NCBI RefSeq assembly: GCF_014489635.1
Contig: NZ_CP060828.1
Location: forward strand, 6,532,001-6,596,000
Origin: Streptomyces roseirectus
GTDB taxonomy: Bacteria; Actinomycetota; Actinomycetes; Streptomycetales; Streptomycetaceae
Length of the DNA: 64,000 nucleotides
Direction: 5' to 3'
Each line of letters opens with the position of its first letter. Within the stretch, counting starts at the first letter, position 1. The notes beneath the pieces are model-generated. The model was not told the DNA's origin. It saw only the letters and a program-made list of their open reading frames with translations, and did no database searches. A program made the translations under genes and the position numbers. Positions 16,897 to 24,631 of the stretch are shown in pieces.

Positions 16897-18335
16897 GAGG
16901 TCAGCGCCCGCTTCATGACCTTGCCCATGTCGTTGCGGGGCAGCGCGTCGAGGTAGTGGACGACCCGGGGCCGCTTGTGCGGGGCCAGCCTGGACGCCAC
17001 ATGGTCGGCCAACTCGGCCGCCGACGGCCGGTGTTCGGCGTCGCTCGGCACGATCCACGCGACGATCCGCTCACCGAGGTCCGCGTCCGGCTCCCCGGTC
17101 ACGGCCGCCTCCCGCACCCCCGGATGCTCCAGCAGCGCGTTCTCGATCTCGCCCGCCCCGATCTTGTAACCCCCACTCTTGATGAGGTCGGTGGCCTTGC
17201 GGCCGACGATCCTGACGTAGCCGTCCGGGTCGCGCACCGCCATGTCCCCGGTGCGGAACCAGCCGTCGGCGGTGAAGGCGGCGGCCGTCGCGTCCGGGCG
17301 GTTCAGGTACTCGGTGAACAGGTTGGCGCCGCGCACCTGGATCTCGCCGACGCTCTCCCCGTCGAACTCCTCGATGGCCCCGCCGTCCTCCTCGACGAGC
17401 CTCAACTCCACGCCGGGCAACGGGAGTCCGACGGTCCCGGCGCGGGCCTCGCCGTCCACGCGGACGCTCGTGTTCATCAGCGTCTCCGTCATGCCGTACC
17501 GCTCGACGACCCGGCGCCCGGTGGCCGCCGCGATCCGCTCGTGGTCGTGCACGGGCAGCGCCGCCGAACCGCTCACCAACAGGCGCGCGTTGGTCAGCGC
17601 CTTCGCCAACTCCGGCTCGTCCGGCAGGGATTCGGCGATGCGGTGGTACATCGTCGGCACCCCGAACAGCATCGTCGCCCCGCCGTTCAGCTCCCGCGCG
17701 ACGCCCTCGGTGGAGAAGCGGCCCAGGTGGCGGACGCTGCCGCCGCGCCGCAGCGGGCCCAGCGTGCCGAGGACCAGGCCGTGCACGTGGAACAGGGGCA
17801 GGCCGTGCACCAGCACGTCCGCGCCGGTCCACTGCCAGGCATCGGCCAGCGCGTCCAGGGTGTGCGCGAGCGCACGCCGGGGCAGGACCGCGCCCTTCGG
17901 CGGGCCCGTCGTGCCCGACGTGTAGACCACGAGGGCGGGGGAGCCAGGGCCGAAGGTGTCGGCGGGGAGCGTGCCGGTCGCGCGGACGTCGACCTCGACG
18001 CGCTCGAACTGCGCCAGAGCCTCCGGGAGTTGGGTGCCCGGCGCGGTCAGCACCAGGTCGGGGGCGCTGTCCGACAGGATGTGCCGCAACTCCTTGTCAC
18101 CCGACTTCGGGTTCAGCGGCACGGCGGTGGCGCCCGACAGCAGCACCCCCACGACCGCCACGGCGGTCTCCAGCTCCGGCGTCGCCCACACCGCGACCCG
18201 GCGCCCCGACGCCAGCCGCCGCGCCACGGCCCCGGCCGCTCCGGCGAGCTGCGCGTACGTCAGGGAATGTGGGCCGAAGGCGAGGGCCGGCCGGTCGGAC
18301 GGCTTGTCGGTCAGGGCGGGGAAGAGAGGGGACAC
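16893..18335 (-). CDS. matB: Malonyl-CoA synthetase MatB
   Basis: This 480-residue adenylate-forming enzyme should make malonyl-CoA from malonate, ATP and CoA in the cytosol. Motifs seen are the phosphate loop VVYTSGTTGPPKGAVLP, the core GWFRTGDMAVRDPDGYV with IVGRKATDLIKSGGYK, and the C-terminal catalytic lysine segment PRNDMGKVMKRAL. Length and the short N-terminus match Streptomyces MatB. The GTG start is supported by AAGGAG eight bases upstream. The gene sits between matC and the carboxyltransferase gene. MatB supplies extender units and allows growth on malonate in other bacteria. Related methylmalonate use is possible. Confidence 0.87.
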   Translation of the reverse strand: MSPLFPALTDKPSDRPALAFGPHSLTYAQLAGAAGAVARRLASGRRVAVWATPELETAVAVVGVLLSGATAVPLNPKSGDKELRHILSDSAPDLVLTAPGTQLPEALAQFERVEVDVRATGTLPADTFGPGSPALVVYTSGTTGPPKGAVLPRRALAHTLDALADAWQWTGADVLVHGLPLFHVHGLVLGTLGPLRRGGSVRHLGRFSTEGVARELNGGATMLFGVPTMYHRIAESLPDEPELAKALTNARLLVSGSAALPVHDHERIAAATGRRVVERYGMTETLMNTSVRVDGEARAGTVGLPLPGVELRLVEEDGGAIEEFDGESVGEIQVRGANLFTEYLNRPDATAAAFTADGWFRTGDMAVRDPDGYVRIVGRKATDLIKSGGYKIGAGEIENALLEHPGVREAAVTGEPDADLGERIVAWIVPSDAEHRPSAAELADHVASRLAPHKRPRVVHYLDALPRNDMGKVMKRALTS

Positions 18336-18379
18336 GCGTCGTACTCCTTAGCTGTTCGGCGTTCTGCATTCGGCGTGTG

Positions 18380-18447
18380 GGTATTACGGGTACTACCGGC
18401 GTCGAGAACATCGAGTCTCTTACAGGTCCTACGGGTCCTACGGGTGT
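18380..18447. repeat. Intergenic ACGGGTACTAC/ACGGGTCCTACGGGT repeats
   Basis: Two short clusters between matC and matB, GTATTACGGGTACTACCGG and GGTCCTACGGGTCCTACGGG, belong to a dispersed motif seen in many places in this window, both between genes and in linker codons. Confidence 0.6.
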
Positions 18448-18453
18448 CGAAAG

Positions 18454-19860
18454 TCACCCGAAGCCCGGCACGACCATCACCAGCCACGCCACCGCGGGCA
18501 CCACCGCCACCACGATCCCCCCATAGATCATCAACTGCCGGAAGAAACGCTCGCGGTCGACGTCCGGCGCCGCGGCCAGCACCAGCGCGCCGTTCGTCGA
18601 GAACGGGCTCACATCCACCACCGTCGCCGACACCGCCAGCGCGCACACCATCCCGACCGCGCCGATCTCCCCCTGCGCGAGGAACGGCACCGCCAGCGGG
18701 ATCAGCGCGCCCATGATGCCGACGGACGAGGCGAACGCCGAGACCAGCGCGCCGATGTAGCACAGAAGCACCGCCGCGAGCAGCGGCACCCCGATCCCGC
18801 CGACCCCCTCACCGGCCCAGGTGATCGTGCCCATCTCGTCCAGCACGCCGACGTACGTCAGCACCCCGCAGATCAGCAGCACCGTCGACCACGCGATCTC
18901 CCCGACCGCCTTCTTGCTGTCCGCCGGCCACACCGTGCTCAGCACCACCGCCAGCGTGATCGCGGTCAGCCCCGCGTCCAGGTCGAAGACCAGCACGGCC
19001 ACGACGAGAGCGACCAGCGAGGCGAGCGTGGCGACCCGGGCGGGCGTGAGCCGGACGGCGCCGGGGGAGGGGGAGGTGTTCGGTGCATCGGGGTGGGGAA
19101 CGACTTTGGTGGGGGTGTTCGACCCCTTAAGGGATGACCCCGTAATACCCGAGGCTGACGCGGGACTCACGGCACCGGCGTCCGACGGACCCGTAATACC
19201 CGTAGACCCCGTCACCCCCGTAGTACCCGCGTCCCCCTCCAGCACCACCCCCTGCCGCCACAGCTTCCGTCCCCCGCACACGAAGAACACCACGCCGGCG
19301 ATGGCGATGTTGGCGAAGAGCGAAGCGAGGAAGAGGGCGATCTCGTTGCCGGGCAGCTTCTCGCGCTCGACGATGCCGTTGACGATCGTGCCGTAGATGC
19401 TGATCGGCGAGAAGCCGCCGCCCTGCGCGCCGTGCACGACCATCGCGCCCATCATCAACGGGCTGATCCCGTACCGCGTCGCGAAACTCAGGGCGACCGG
19501 CGCGACGATCGCGACCGCCGCCGGGCTCACCGCGCCGATGCCGGTGAGTGCGCCGGCCAGCGCGAACATCACCCACGGGATCAGCGCGACGCGCCCCCGC
19601 ACGAGCCGTATCGCCGCGTGGACCAGCCAGTCGGTGGTGCCGTTGGCGCGGGCGATGGCGAACAGGTACGTCACACCGACCAGGACGACGAACAGGTCGC
19701 CGGGGAAGCCGGCGAAGATGCCGTCCGCGTCGAGGTCGGCGACGAGTTCACCGACGGCGAAGGCCGCGGCGAACGCCAGCGCGCCCATGTTGACGGAACG
19801 GGTGGTGGCGATGACGAACACGACCACCAGGACGAGGATCGAGATGAGTTCGGGGGACAT
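18454..19860 (-). CDS. matC: Malonate/dicarboxylate transporter MatC (SLC13-like)
   Basis: This 468-residue membrane protein has about 11-12 hydrophobic spans in two halves. It matches the MatC family, N-terminal signature LISILVLVVVFVIATTR followed by GALAFAAAF. The substrate is probably malonate, given matB next door. The two halves are joined by a hydrophilic loop of about 65 residues (about 210-275) with Gly-X-Thr triplets, GDAGTTGVTGSTGITG. These are encoded by the dispersed GGTACTACGGG-type DNA repeat and a CCCTTAAGGG palindrome (19124-19133). GGGAGC precedes the ATG. Its promoter and operators lie in the 384-bp gap to the divergent regulator gene. Confidence 0.82.
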   Translation of the reverse strand: MSPELISILVLVVVFVIATTRSVNMGALAFAAAFAVGELVADLDADGIFAGFPGDLFVVLVGVTYLFAIARANGTTDWLVHAAIRLVRGRVALIPWVMFALAGALTGIGAVSPAAVAIVAPVALSFATRYGISPLMMGAMVVHGAQGGGFSPISIYGTIVNGIVEREKLPGNEIALFLASLFANIAIAGVVFFVCGGRKLWRQGVVLEGDAGTTGVTGSTGITGPSDAGAVSPASASGITGSSLKGSNTPTKVVPHPDAPNTSPSPGAVRLTPARVATLASLVALVVAVLVFDLDAGLTAITLAVVLSTVWPADSKKAVGEIAWSTVLLICGVLTYVGVLDEMGTITWAGEGVGGIGVPLLAAVLLCYIGALVSAFASSVGIMGALIPLAVPFLAQGEIGAVGMVCALAVSATVVDVSPFSTNGALVLAAAPDVDRERFFRQLMIYGGIVVAVVPAVAWLVMVVPGFG

Positions 19861-19914
19861 ACGGGCTCCCGTCGTTGGGTCCCGGGGCGACAGGGGTGGG
19901 GAGGGAGGGGGGAG

Positions 19915-20016
19915 TGGTTCAGGGGCTGGGTGGGTGAGTGGCTGAATGGCTGAGTGGCTGAATGGACGGGCGGCTGAGTGGACGAGTGGCTGAGTGGCCG
20001 GATGGGCAGAAGGTTG
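19915..20016. repeat. Degenerate GAGTGGCTGA-type tandem repeats
   Basis: About seven imperfect copies of (G)AGTGGCTGA(A) lie in the matC leader. They match one half of the 15-bp operator-like palindromes further right, and inverted copies (TCAGCCACT, CACTCGTCCACTTGCC) lie on the other side of the promoter. They may be extra weak regulator sites or slippage products. Confidence 0.65.
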
Positions 20017-20031
20017 AGTGGCTGAGCCACT
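20017..20031. promoter_or_regulatory. Operator O1, 15-bp palindrome
   Basis: AGTGGCTGAGCCACT is a perfect dyad around one central base. It lies in the transcribed leader of matC, about 40 bp past the predicted start site. The TGG-N5-CCA outline fits FadR/GntR operators. Confidence 0.6.
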
Positions 20032-20045
20032 TTCGTGAGTGGTCC

Positions 20046-20060
20046 AGTGGCTGAGCCACT
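20046..20060. promoter_or_regulatory. Operator O2, 15-bp palindrome
   Basis: This is an identical perfect copy of AGTGGCTGAGCCACT, placed about +9 to +23 relative to the predicted matC start site, where a bound regulator would block transcription. Confidence 0.65.
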
Positions 20061-20075
20061 TTCTTGCGTCGGCTG

Positions 20076-20104
20076 ATTAGAGTGCGCCGCCCGGCGGCCG
20101 TCAA
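20076..20104 (-). promoter_or_regulatory. matC promoter
   Basis: On the minus strand TTGACG (-35, 20104-20099) and TCTAAT (-10, 20081-20076) are 17 bp apart, close to the HrdB consensus. It would drive matC-matB-carboxyltransferase. It is bracketed by the AGTGGCTGAGCCACT sites. Confidence 0.72.
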
Positions 20105-20118
20105 GAGGGTGCGCAAGA

Positions 20119-20133
20119 ATTGGCTCAGCCACT
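20119..20133. promoter_or_regulatory. Operator O3, near-perfect copy
   Basis: ATTGGCTCAGCCACT matches the O1/O2 dyad with one arm mismatch. It lies upstream of the matC -35 and inside the leader of the divergent regulator gene, so it could serve both directions. A further half-site, TGAGCCACT, lies at 20173-20181. Confidence 0.55.
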
Positions 20134-20244
20134 CGTCCACTTGCCCACTGAACCACTCGTCCACTTGCCCACTGAGCCACTTGTCCACAGGGCCGCATCG
20201 CGCAAACCGCCCGATGCTAGGCTCCGGCCCGAGAGGGGGACCCC

Positions 20245-20955
20245 GTGAACGACGCCTTGCGGCCGATGATGAAACAGCGCCTGTACGAGCAGGTGCTCGA
20301 CCGGTTGCGGCAGTACGTGGCCGAAGGCGGACTGCGCGCCGGGGACCGTCTCCCGCCCGAGCGGGACCTCGCGCAGCGGCTCGGGGTCAGCCGGGCCTCC
20401 GTCAAGCAGGCGATCGTGGTCCTGGAGGTGCAGGGCCTCGTCGAGGCGCGGCACGGCGGCGGGACGTACCTCGTGCGCGACAGCCTCGACGCCGAGCCGG
20501 TCGAGCGGATGGTCGAGCGGCGCCGGCGGCTGCCGGACGTGCTGGAGGCACGCGAGGCGCTGGAGACGAAACTCGCCGAACTCGCTGCGGAACGCCGCAC
20601 GGAGGAAGACCTCGCGGCGATGCGGGCCGCGCTCGCGCACATGGCCGGGGAGATCGAGGCCGGCGACCACGGCATCGAGGGCGACCGGCTCTTCCACTCC
20701 GCGGTGACGGCGGCGGCGCACAGCGCGCTTCTCGCCGAGTTCATGCGGTCCATCGCCGAGCAGATCGCCGAGAGCCGCACCGAGTCGCTGCGCCAGCCGG
20801 GCCGGCCGAGCCGGTCGTGGGCCCAGCATCAGGCCATCTTCGACGCGATCGCGGACGGCAACTCCCGTAAGGCCGCCGCCGCGATGCGTGCGCACGTCCG
20901 GACGGTCGCGAAGGTGCGCCTCCTGGACTGGGAGCCGGCGGAGGACGACCGCTGA
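20245..20955 (+). CDS. FadR/FCD-family GntR regulator of the malonate genes (MatR-like)
   Basis: This 236-residue regulator has an N-terminal winged helix (about 10-75) with the GntR signature LPPERDLAQRLGVSRASVKQ and the wing RHGGGTYL. A C-terminal all-helical FCD ligand domain (about 85-230) carries metal-ligand candidates in DRLFHSAV and the AHVRTV region. It is transcribed away from matC, and the shared 384-bp gap contains three 15-bp palindromes. That layout makes it the likely malonate-responsive repressor of matCB. The GTG start has a GGGGGA Shine-Dalgarno. MatR proteins of rhizobia belong to the same family and have the same genetic partner. Confidence 0.82.
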   Translation: MNDALRPMMKQRLYEQVLDRLRQYVAEGGLRAGDRLPPERDLAQRLGVSRASVKQAIVVLEVQGLVEARHGGGTYLVRDSLDAEPVERMVERRRRLPDVLEAREALETKLAELAAERRTEEDLAAMRAALAHMAGEIEAGDHGIEGDRLFHSAVTAAAHSALLAEFMRSIAEQIAESRTESLRQPGRPSRSWAQHQAIFDAIADGNSRKAAAAMRAHVRTVAKVRLLDWEPAEDDR

Positions 20956-20972
20956 ACGCGGCCGGCTGAGCG

Positions 20973-20997
20973 AACTCGGTTCCACAGACGCCGAGTT
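20973..20997. terminator. Hairpin between convergent genes
   Basis: AACTCGG and CCGAGTT pair around an 11-base loop between the convergent matR-like and MerR-PP2C genes. It is a modest bidirectional terminator candidate. Confidence 0.4.
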
Positions 20998-21011
20998 GGG
21001 CGCCTACTGCG

Positions 21012-22085
21012 TCACGCCGCCTGTTCCACCAGGTCCGCGACCACGCAGCTCACATTGTCCTCGCCGCCCGCCGCGTTCGCCGCGTCGACGAGGGCGCGGG
21101 CGGCGGCTTCGGGGGTCGGGGACGTCGTCAGGACGTGGTGGAGGGTGGGTTCGGGGACGGTGCGGGTGAGGCCGTCGGAGCACAGGAGGTAGCGGTCGCC
21201 GGGGTGGGCGTCGTGGAGGCGGAGGTCGGGGGTACCCGTAGTACTTCCGTCGAGGGACTTCAGGAGGAGCAGCCGGTCGGGGTGGGACCGGGCCTCCTCC
21301 TCGGTGAGACGTCCCTCGTCCAGGAGGGACTGGACGACGCTGTGGTCGTGGGTGATGCGGAAGAGACCCGTACCTCTCAGGAGGTACGCGCGGGAGTCTC
21401 CGATGTGGACGAGGGCGAGGCGGGTGCCGGTCCACAGGAGGGCGGTGAGGGTGGTGCCGCTGCCCTCACCGCCCTCGGCGGCGTTGCGGGCGGCCTCGGT
21501 GGCGCCGGTGACGGCGTCCTCCAGGAGACCGAGGACGCCGCCCGCGGGGAGGAGGTCGGTGTCGAGGACGCGCAGGGCGTCGACAGCGGCACCGCTCACC
21601 GCCCCGCCGGCCTCGCCGTACCCGTCGGCGACGGCCAGCAGGTGCCGGCCGGCGTAGGCGGTGTCCTGGTTGGCGGGGCGGACGAGACCGCGGTCGGAGC
21701 GGGCGCAGTAACGGAGTTCGAGCATGGTGAGGTCCTTCCGGTCGACGGGCACGGGCGGCGTGGAGAGGTGGTCCACGAGGAACGTCGCGAGGTCCCTGCG
21801 GACGGCGGTCTCGGCCTCGACCCGCGCCCAGTACGCGCGGATCTCGCGGGCGGCGTCCGCCGGGGCGAGGTCCCGCAGCTCGCGGATCAGGGCGAGCGGC
21901 ATGCCGAGGCGGCGCAGCCAGGCGACCAGGCGGGCCTGGGCCAACTGCTCCGGCGCGTAGTACCGGTAGCCGGTCTCCGGGTCCACCCGTAGGGGGCGCA
22001 GCAGGTCCAGCTCGTCGTACAGCCGCAGGGCCTTCGGGGAGAGCCGGCAGGCTCGGGCGAAGGCGCCGATCGTCAGCAGGGGCAT
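21012..22085 (-). CDS. MerR regulator fused to a PP2C-type Ser/Thr phosphatase
   Basis: This 357-residue protein combines an N-terminal MerR winged helix (about 1-75, LTIGAFARACRLSPKALRLY) and a short coiled region (about 75-110) with a C-terminal PP2C domain (about 125-355). The metal-binding aspartates are kept: LLAVADGYGE, LVHIGDSRAYLL, LLCSDGLTRTV and GGEDNVSCVVA. The second motif has GYGE instead of the usual GMGG. The phosphatase takes the position of the effector domain of ordinary MerR proteins. Its promoter, TTGACC (22167-22162) and CAGCAT (22142-22137), has the 19-bp spacer typical of MerR targets. In-frame GGTACTACG repeat codons occur at 21231-21245. Confidence 0.85.
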   Translation of the reverse strand: MPLLTIGAFARACRLSPKALRLYDELDLLRPLRVDPETGYRYYAPEQLAQARLVAWLRRLGMPLALIRELRDLAPADAAREIRAYWARVEAETAVRRDLATFLVDHLSTPPVPVDRKDLTMLELRYCARSDRGLVRPANQDTAYAGRHLLAVADGYGEAGGAVSGAAVDALRVLDTDLLPAGGVLGLLEDAVTGATEAARNAAEGGEGSGTTLTALLWTGTRLALVHIGDSRAYLLRGTGLFRITHDHSVVQSLLDEGRLTEEEARSHPDRLLLLKSLDGSTTGTPDLRLHDAHPGDRYLLCSDGLTRTVPEPTLHHVLTTSPTPEAAARALVDAANAAGGEDNVSCVVADLVEQAA

Positions 22086-22136
22086 ACGGGTCCCTCGGGG
22101 TTCGGCCCTTAGGGGCTCGGGTGCGTTCCGGTGTCG

Positions 22137-22167
22137 ATGCTGGGGCTTCCCCGAGGGGCAAGGTCAA
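22137..22167 (-). promoter_or_regulatory. MerR-type promoter with 19-bp spacer
   Basis: TTGACC and CAGCAT on the minus strand are 19 bp apart, and the spacer holds the imperfect dyad CTTGCCCCTCGGGGAAG. Overlong spacers with an internal dyad are typical of MerR-activated promoters, so the MerR-PP2C gene is probably autoregulated. Confidence 0.55.
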
Positions 22168-22250
22168 GGGCGGGTCCGGGAGTACAGTGCGGGGCGTTTG
22201 CAGTCGTACCGTCGTGCCGCCATACCGTCGTACGGAAGTAGGGGTCCCTC

Positions 22251-23147
22251 ATGCCTCGTGTCGCGCTCGTCACCTGCCGTCCCGGACCTGGTGTCGCCGT
22301 CGATCGTGATCTTCCGGGGTTGGTGGAGGCGGTGCGGGCGGCCGGTGCCGAGGCGGAGGCGGTGGCCTGGGACGACCCCGGGGCGGACTGGGCGTCGTTC
22401 GATCTGGCCGTCATACGCTCGACCTGGGACTACTCTTGGCGGTCGGCGGAGTTCCTGGCCTGGGCCGGCGAGTGCGGGAGCCTGACGCGGCTTGCGAACC
22501 CGGCGGAGGTCGTGAGGTGGAACGCCGACAAGCGGTACCTGGGCGAGCTGGCGGCGGCCGGTGTCCCCACCGTCCCTACCAGGTATGTAGCGCCGGGTGA
22601 GACTCCGGAGCTACCCCGCGAGGAGGAGTACCTGGAGCACCTGCCCCGTGAGGGGGAGTACGTCGTCAAGCCCACCTCCGGCGCGGGCGCCCGGTTCGCC
22701 GCCCGCTACACCCCCGACGACCACGACACCGCCGTCCGCCAGATCGCGCGCATGCACGCGGAGGGGTTCACGGCGATGGTCCAGCCGTATGTGCGCGGCA
22801 TCGACGTCAGCGGTGAGCGCGCCCTCCAGTTCTTCGGCGGCCGGCTGCTGCACGCCAGCCGCAAGGGGCCCGTCCTCGCGCCCGGGACGGCGTACGACGC
22901 GGAGAAGGTCGCGCATCCCGGGCTGACCGCCTGGCAGCCGACCGAGGCCGAACTCGCCACCGCCGAGAAGGCGTTGGCCGCCGTGCCCGGGTCCGAGGAG
23001 CTGCTGTACGCGCGCGTCGACCTCGTCGACGGCGACGACGGACAGCCCTGCGTGATGGAGTTGGAACTGGTCGAACCGAACCTGTTCCTGTCGCTGCACA
23101 CCGGTTCGGTGGACGGCGTCGTGGCGGCCATCCTGGAGCGGGCGTGA
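22251..23147 (+). CDS. ATP-grasp domain ligase-like protein (DcsG/RimK-like)
   Basis: This 298-residue cytosolic protein has an N-terminal Rossmann-like part with LAVIRSTWDYSWR, then an ATP-grasp fold. Its visible parts are EYVVKPTSGAGARFAARY (ATP-binding lysine), FTAMVQPYVRGIDVSGE and the metal-binding end PCVMELELVEPNLFLSL with acidic and Asn ligands. It is nearest in look to the family containing DcsG, the ATP-grasp enzyme of D-cycloserine synthesis, which is widespread in Streptomyces outside that pathway. An ATP-dependent carboxylate-amine ligation is the family reaction; the substrate is unknown. It is transcribed divergently from the MerR-PP2C gene. Confidence 0.72.
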   Translation: MPRVALVTCRPGPGVAVDRDLPGLVEAVRAAGAEAEAVAWDDPGADWASFDLAVIRSTWDYSWRSAEFLAWAGECGSLTRLANPAEVVRWNADKRYLGELAAAGVPTVPTRYVAPGETPELPREEEYLEHLPREGEYVVKPTSGAGARFAARYTPDDHDTAVRQIARMHAEGFTAMVQPYVRGIDVSGERALQFFGGRLLHASRKGPVLAPGTAYDAEKVAHPGLTAWQPTEAELATAEKALAAVPGSEELLYARVDLVDGDDGQPCVMELELVEPNLFLSLHTGSVDGVVAAILERA

Positions 23148-23153
23148 CCGCCC

Positions 23154-23735
23154 TCACCCCCGTACCGACACCCGCTGCAACAACCCCCATGTGAACTCCG
23201 CCGCCACCTCCCGAGGTACCCCCTGCTCGTCGGGCGCGGTGAAGGCGAGGCCCCAGCGGGTGGGGGCGGTGCCCTCCAGGGGGTGGGCGGGGGCGAAGGC
23301 GGTGGCCGCCTCGTCGACCGTGCAGGACCAGGGAGTGAGGTCGGGGATGGCTCTGAGGGTGGGGGAGGGGGTACCCGGGGCGCGGATCAGCCACTCGTTC
23401 CAGACCGCCCCCGTAGGGGACAGCAGCACCTCGAAGCGCAGGGTGGGCCACAGGGTGACGGGCCAGAGCCAGGACTCGCAGGTCAGATCGCCGATGCGCC
23501 GGGTGGCCGTCGTCTCGGGGGTACCCAGGAACGAGCGGTAGCGGTTCGCCGCCGCGCGCCCGCCCGGCGCGTGGAGCATCGCCTGCCAGCGTTTGTTCGC
23601 CTCGCGCATCTCCCCTGCGGAGACGCCGAGTTGACGGCGCGCGTCGTCCACCAGGCCGGGGTTGTGGTCGGCCATGCGGCGCAGCAGGACGAGCTGGAAG
23701 TCGAGCGGCGTGAAGGGATGCGGCATACCTCCCAT
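23154..23735 (-). CDS. Hypothetical protein
   Basis: I do not recognise this gene. It encodes about 193 residues: a helical N-terminal third (MADHNPGLVDDARRQLGVS) and a strand-rich Trp-rich C-terminal part (SWLWPVTLWPTLRFEVLL) that ends at a conserved-looking EFTWGLLQRVSVRG. There is no signal peptide or membrane span. The start is uncertain: ATG 23735 has no clear Shine-Dalgarno, while ATG 23726 has GGGAGG too close. The gene converges with the ATP-grasp gene, 6 bp apart, and is divergent to iclR. Confidence 0.6.
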   Translation of the reverse strand: MGGMPHPFTPLDFQLVLLRRMADHNPGLVDDARRQLGVSAGEMREANKRWQAMLHAPGGRAAANRYRSFLGTPETTATRRIGDLTCESWLWPVTLWPTLRFEVLLSPTGAVWNEWLIRAPGTPSPTLRAIPDLTPWSCTVDEAATAFAPAHPLEGTAPTRWGLAFTAPDEQGVPREVAAEFTWGLLQRVSVRG

Positions 23736-23769
23736 CGTCGCCGATGTGGGCCGGGTCTTTTCACGACCA

Positions 23770-23798
23770 TTGCCCGGTCGGTGGCTTCTGATTAGCCT
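23770..23798 (+). promoter_or_regulatory. Predicted promoter of iclR-lactonase
   Basis: TTGCCC (23770-23775) and TAGCCT (23793-23798) are 17 bp apart, upstream of the operator-like GTTGAAATATCGAAC. Confidence 0.45.
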
Positions 23799-23820
23799 GT
23801 GTTCGTTATCCCGATCGCCT

Positions 23821-23835
23821 GTTGAAATATCGAAC
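23821..23835. promoter_or_regulatory. Putative IclR operator, site 1
   Basis: GTTGAAATATCGAAC is the reverse complement of GTTCGATATTTCAAC. It resembles the motifs at 29096, 46207 and 48514. It lies between the predicted promoter and the iclR start, which suggests autoregulation. Confidence 0.6.
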
Positions 23836-23857
23836 ACACCAAGGGAGGGGGCCGGCC

Positions 23858-24631
23858 ATGGGACGTCTGGTACCTGCCGTGACCCGGGCTCTGGACATAC
23901 TGGAGCTCTTCCTCGACGGGGACGGGACGCTCTCCGCCCCTGACATCGTGCGCCGGCTCCAGCTTCCGCGCACCACCGTGCACGAACTCGTCACCACGCT
24001 CGCCGCCCGGTCGTACATCGTCCCGGTGCCGGGCCAGCCCGGCCGGTACCGGCTCGGCGTGCGCCCGTACCAGCTCGGCAGCCGGTACGCGGAGCAGCTG
24101 GACCTCGCGGCGGAGGGGCAGAACGTCGCCCGGTCGGTCGCCGAGACCTGCGACGAGACGGTGCACGTCGCGATCCTGGAGGGCACGGACGTCATCTACA
24201 TCGCCAAGGTCGACTCGACGCACGCGGTGCGGATGGTCTCCGCCGCCGGGCGCCGGCTGCCCGCGCACTGCACGTCGGTGGGGAAGATGCTGCTGGCCTC
24301 GCTCTCGGAGCACGAGCTGAGCGTACGGCTCCCCGTGGACGTGGAGTTGGTGCGGATGACGCCCAACAGCATCACGGAACCTGACGCGTTGAGGGACGCG
24401 CTCGCCGTGATCCGTGAGCGGGGGATCGCGGTGGAGAGCAGGGAGTCGAATCCGGACGTGAGTTGTGTCGCCGCGCCCGTCCGGGACCGTACCGGGCAGG
24501 TCGTCGCGGCGCTGTCCATCTCGGTGCCGATGATCCGGTGGAGCGACGAACGCCGGGTGGAACTGGAGCAGTTGGCGGCCAAGGGCGCCGTCGACCTGTC
24601 GGAGCGGCTCGGATACCGGAGCGTGGTGTGA
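23858..24631 (+). CDS. IclR-family transcriptional regulator
   Basis: This 257-residue regulator has an N-terminal winged helix (about 5-65; SAPDIVRRLQLPRTTVHELV) and a C-terminal IclR effector domain (about 80-250). The latter has the usual LPAHCTSVGKMLLA and SNPDVSCVAAPVRD ligand-pocket segments. The start at 23858 is chosen for the AAGGGAGGGG site eight bases upstream. Its stop overlaps the ATG of the lactonase gene (TGATG), so they are co-translated. IclR proteins commonly control sugar-acid and aromatic catabolism. The shared operator-like motif at four promoter regions in this window makes it the likely regulator of the arabinan and oxidative sugar genes. Confidence 0.87.
   Translation: MGRLVPAVTRALDILELFLDGDGTLSAPDIVRRLQLPRTTVHELVTTLAARSYIVPVPGQPGRYRLGVRPYQLGSRYAEQLDLAAEGQNVARSVAETCDETVHVAILEGTDVIYIAKVDSTHAVRMVSAAGRRLPAHCTSVGKMLLASLSEHELSVRLPVDVELVRMTPNSITEPDALRDALAVIRERGIAVESRESNPDVSCVAAPVRDRTGQVVAALSISVPMIRWSDERRVELEQLAAKGAVDLSERLGYRSVV

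Noticed and set aside
15358..20955. Part of a polyketide gene cluster (malonyl-CoA supply)
   Set aside because: matB and a carboxyltransferase occur in such clusters, but no PKS, NRPS or tailoring genes are near. Catabolic malonate use explains the transporter and regulator.
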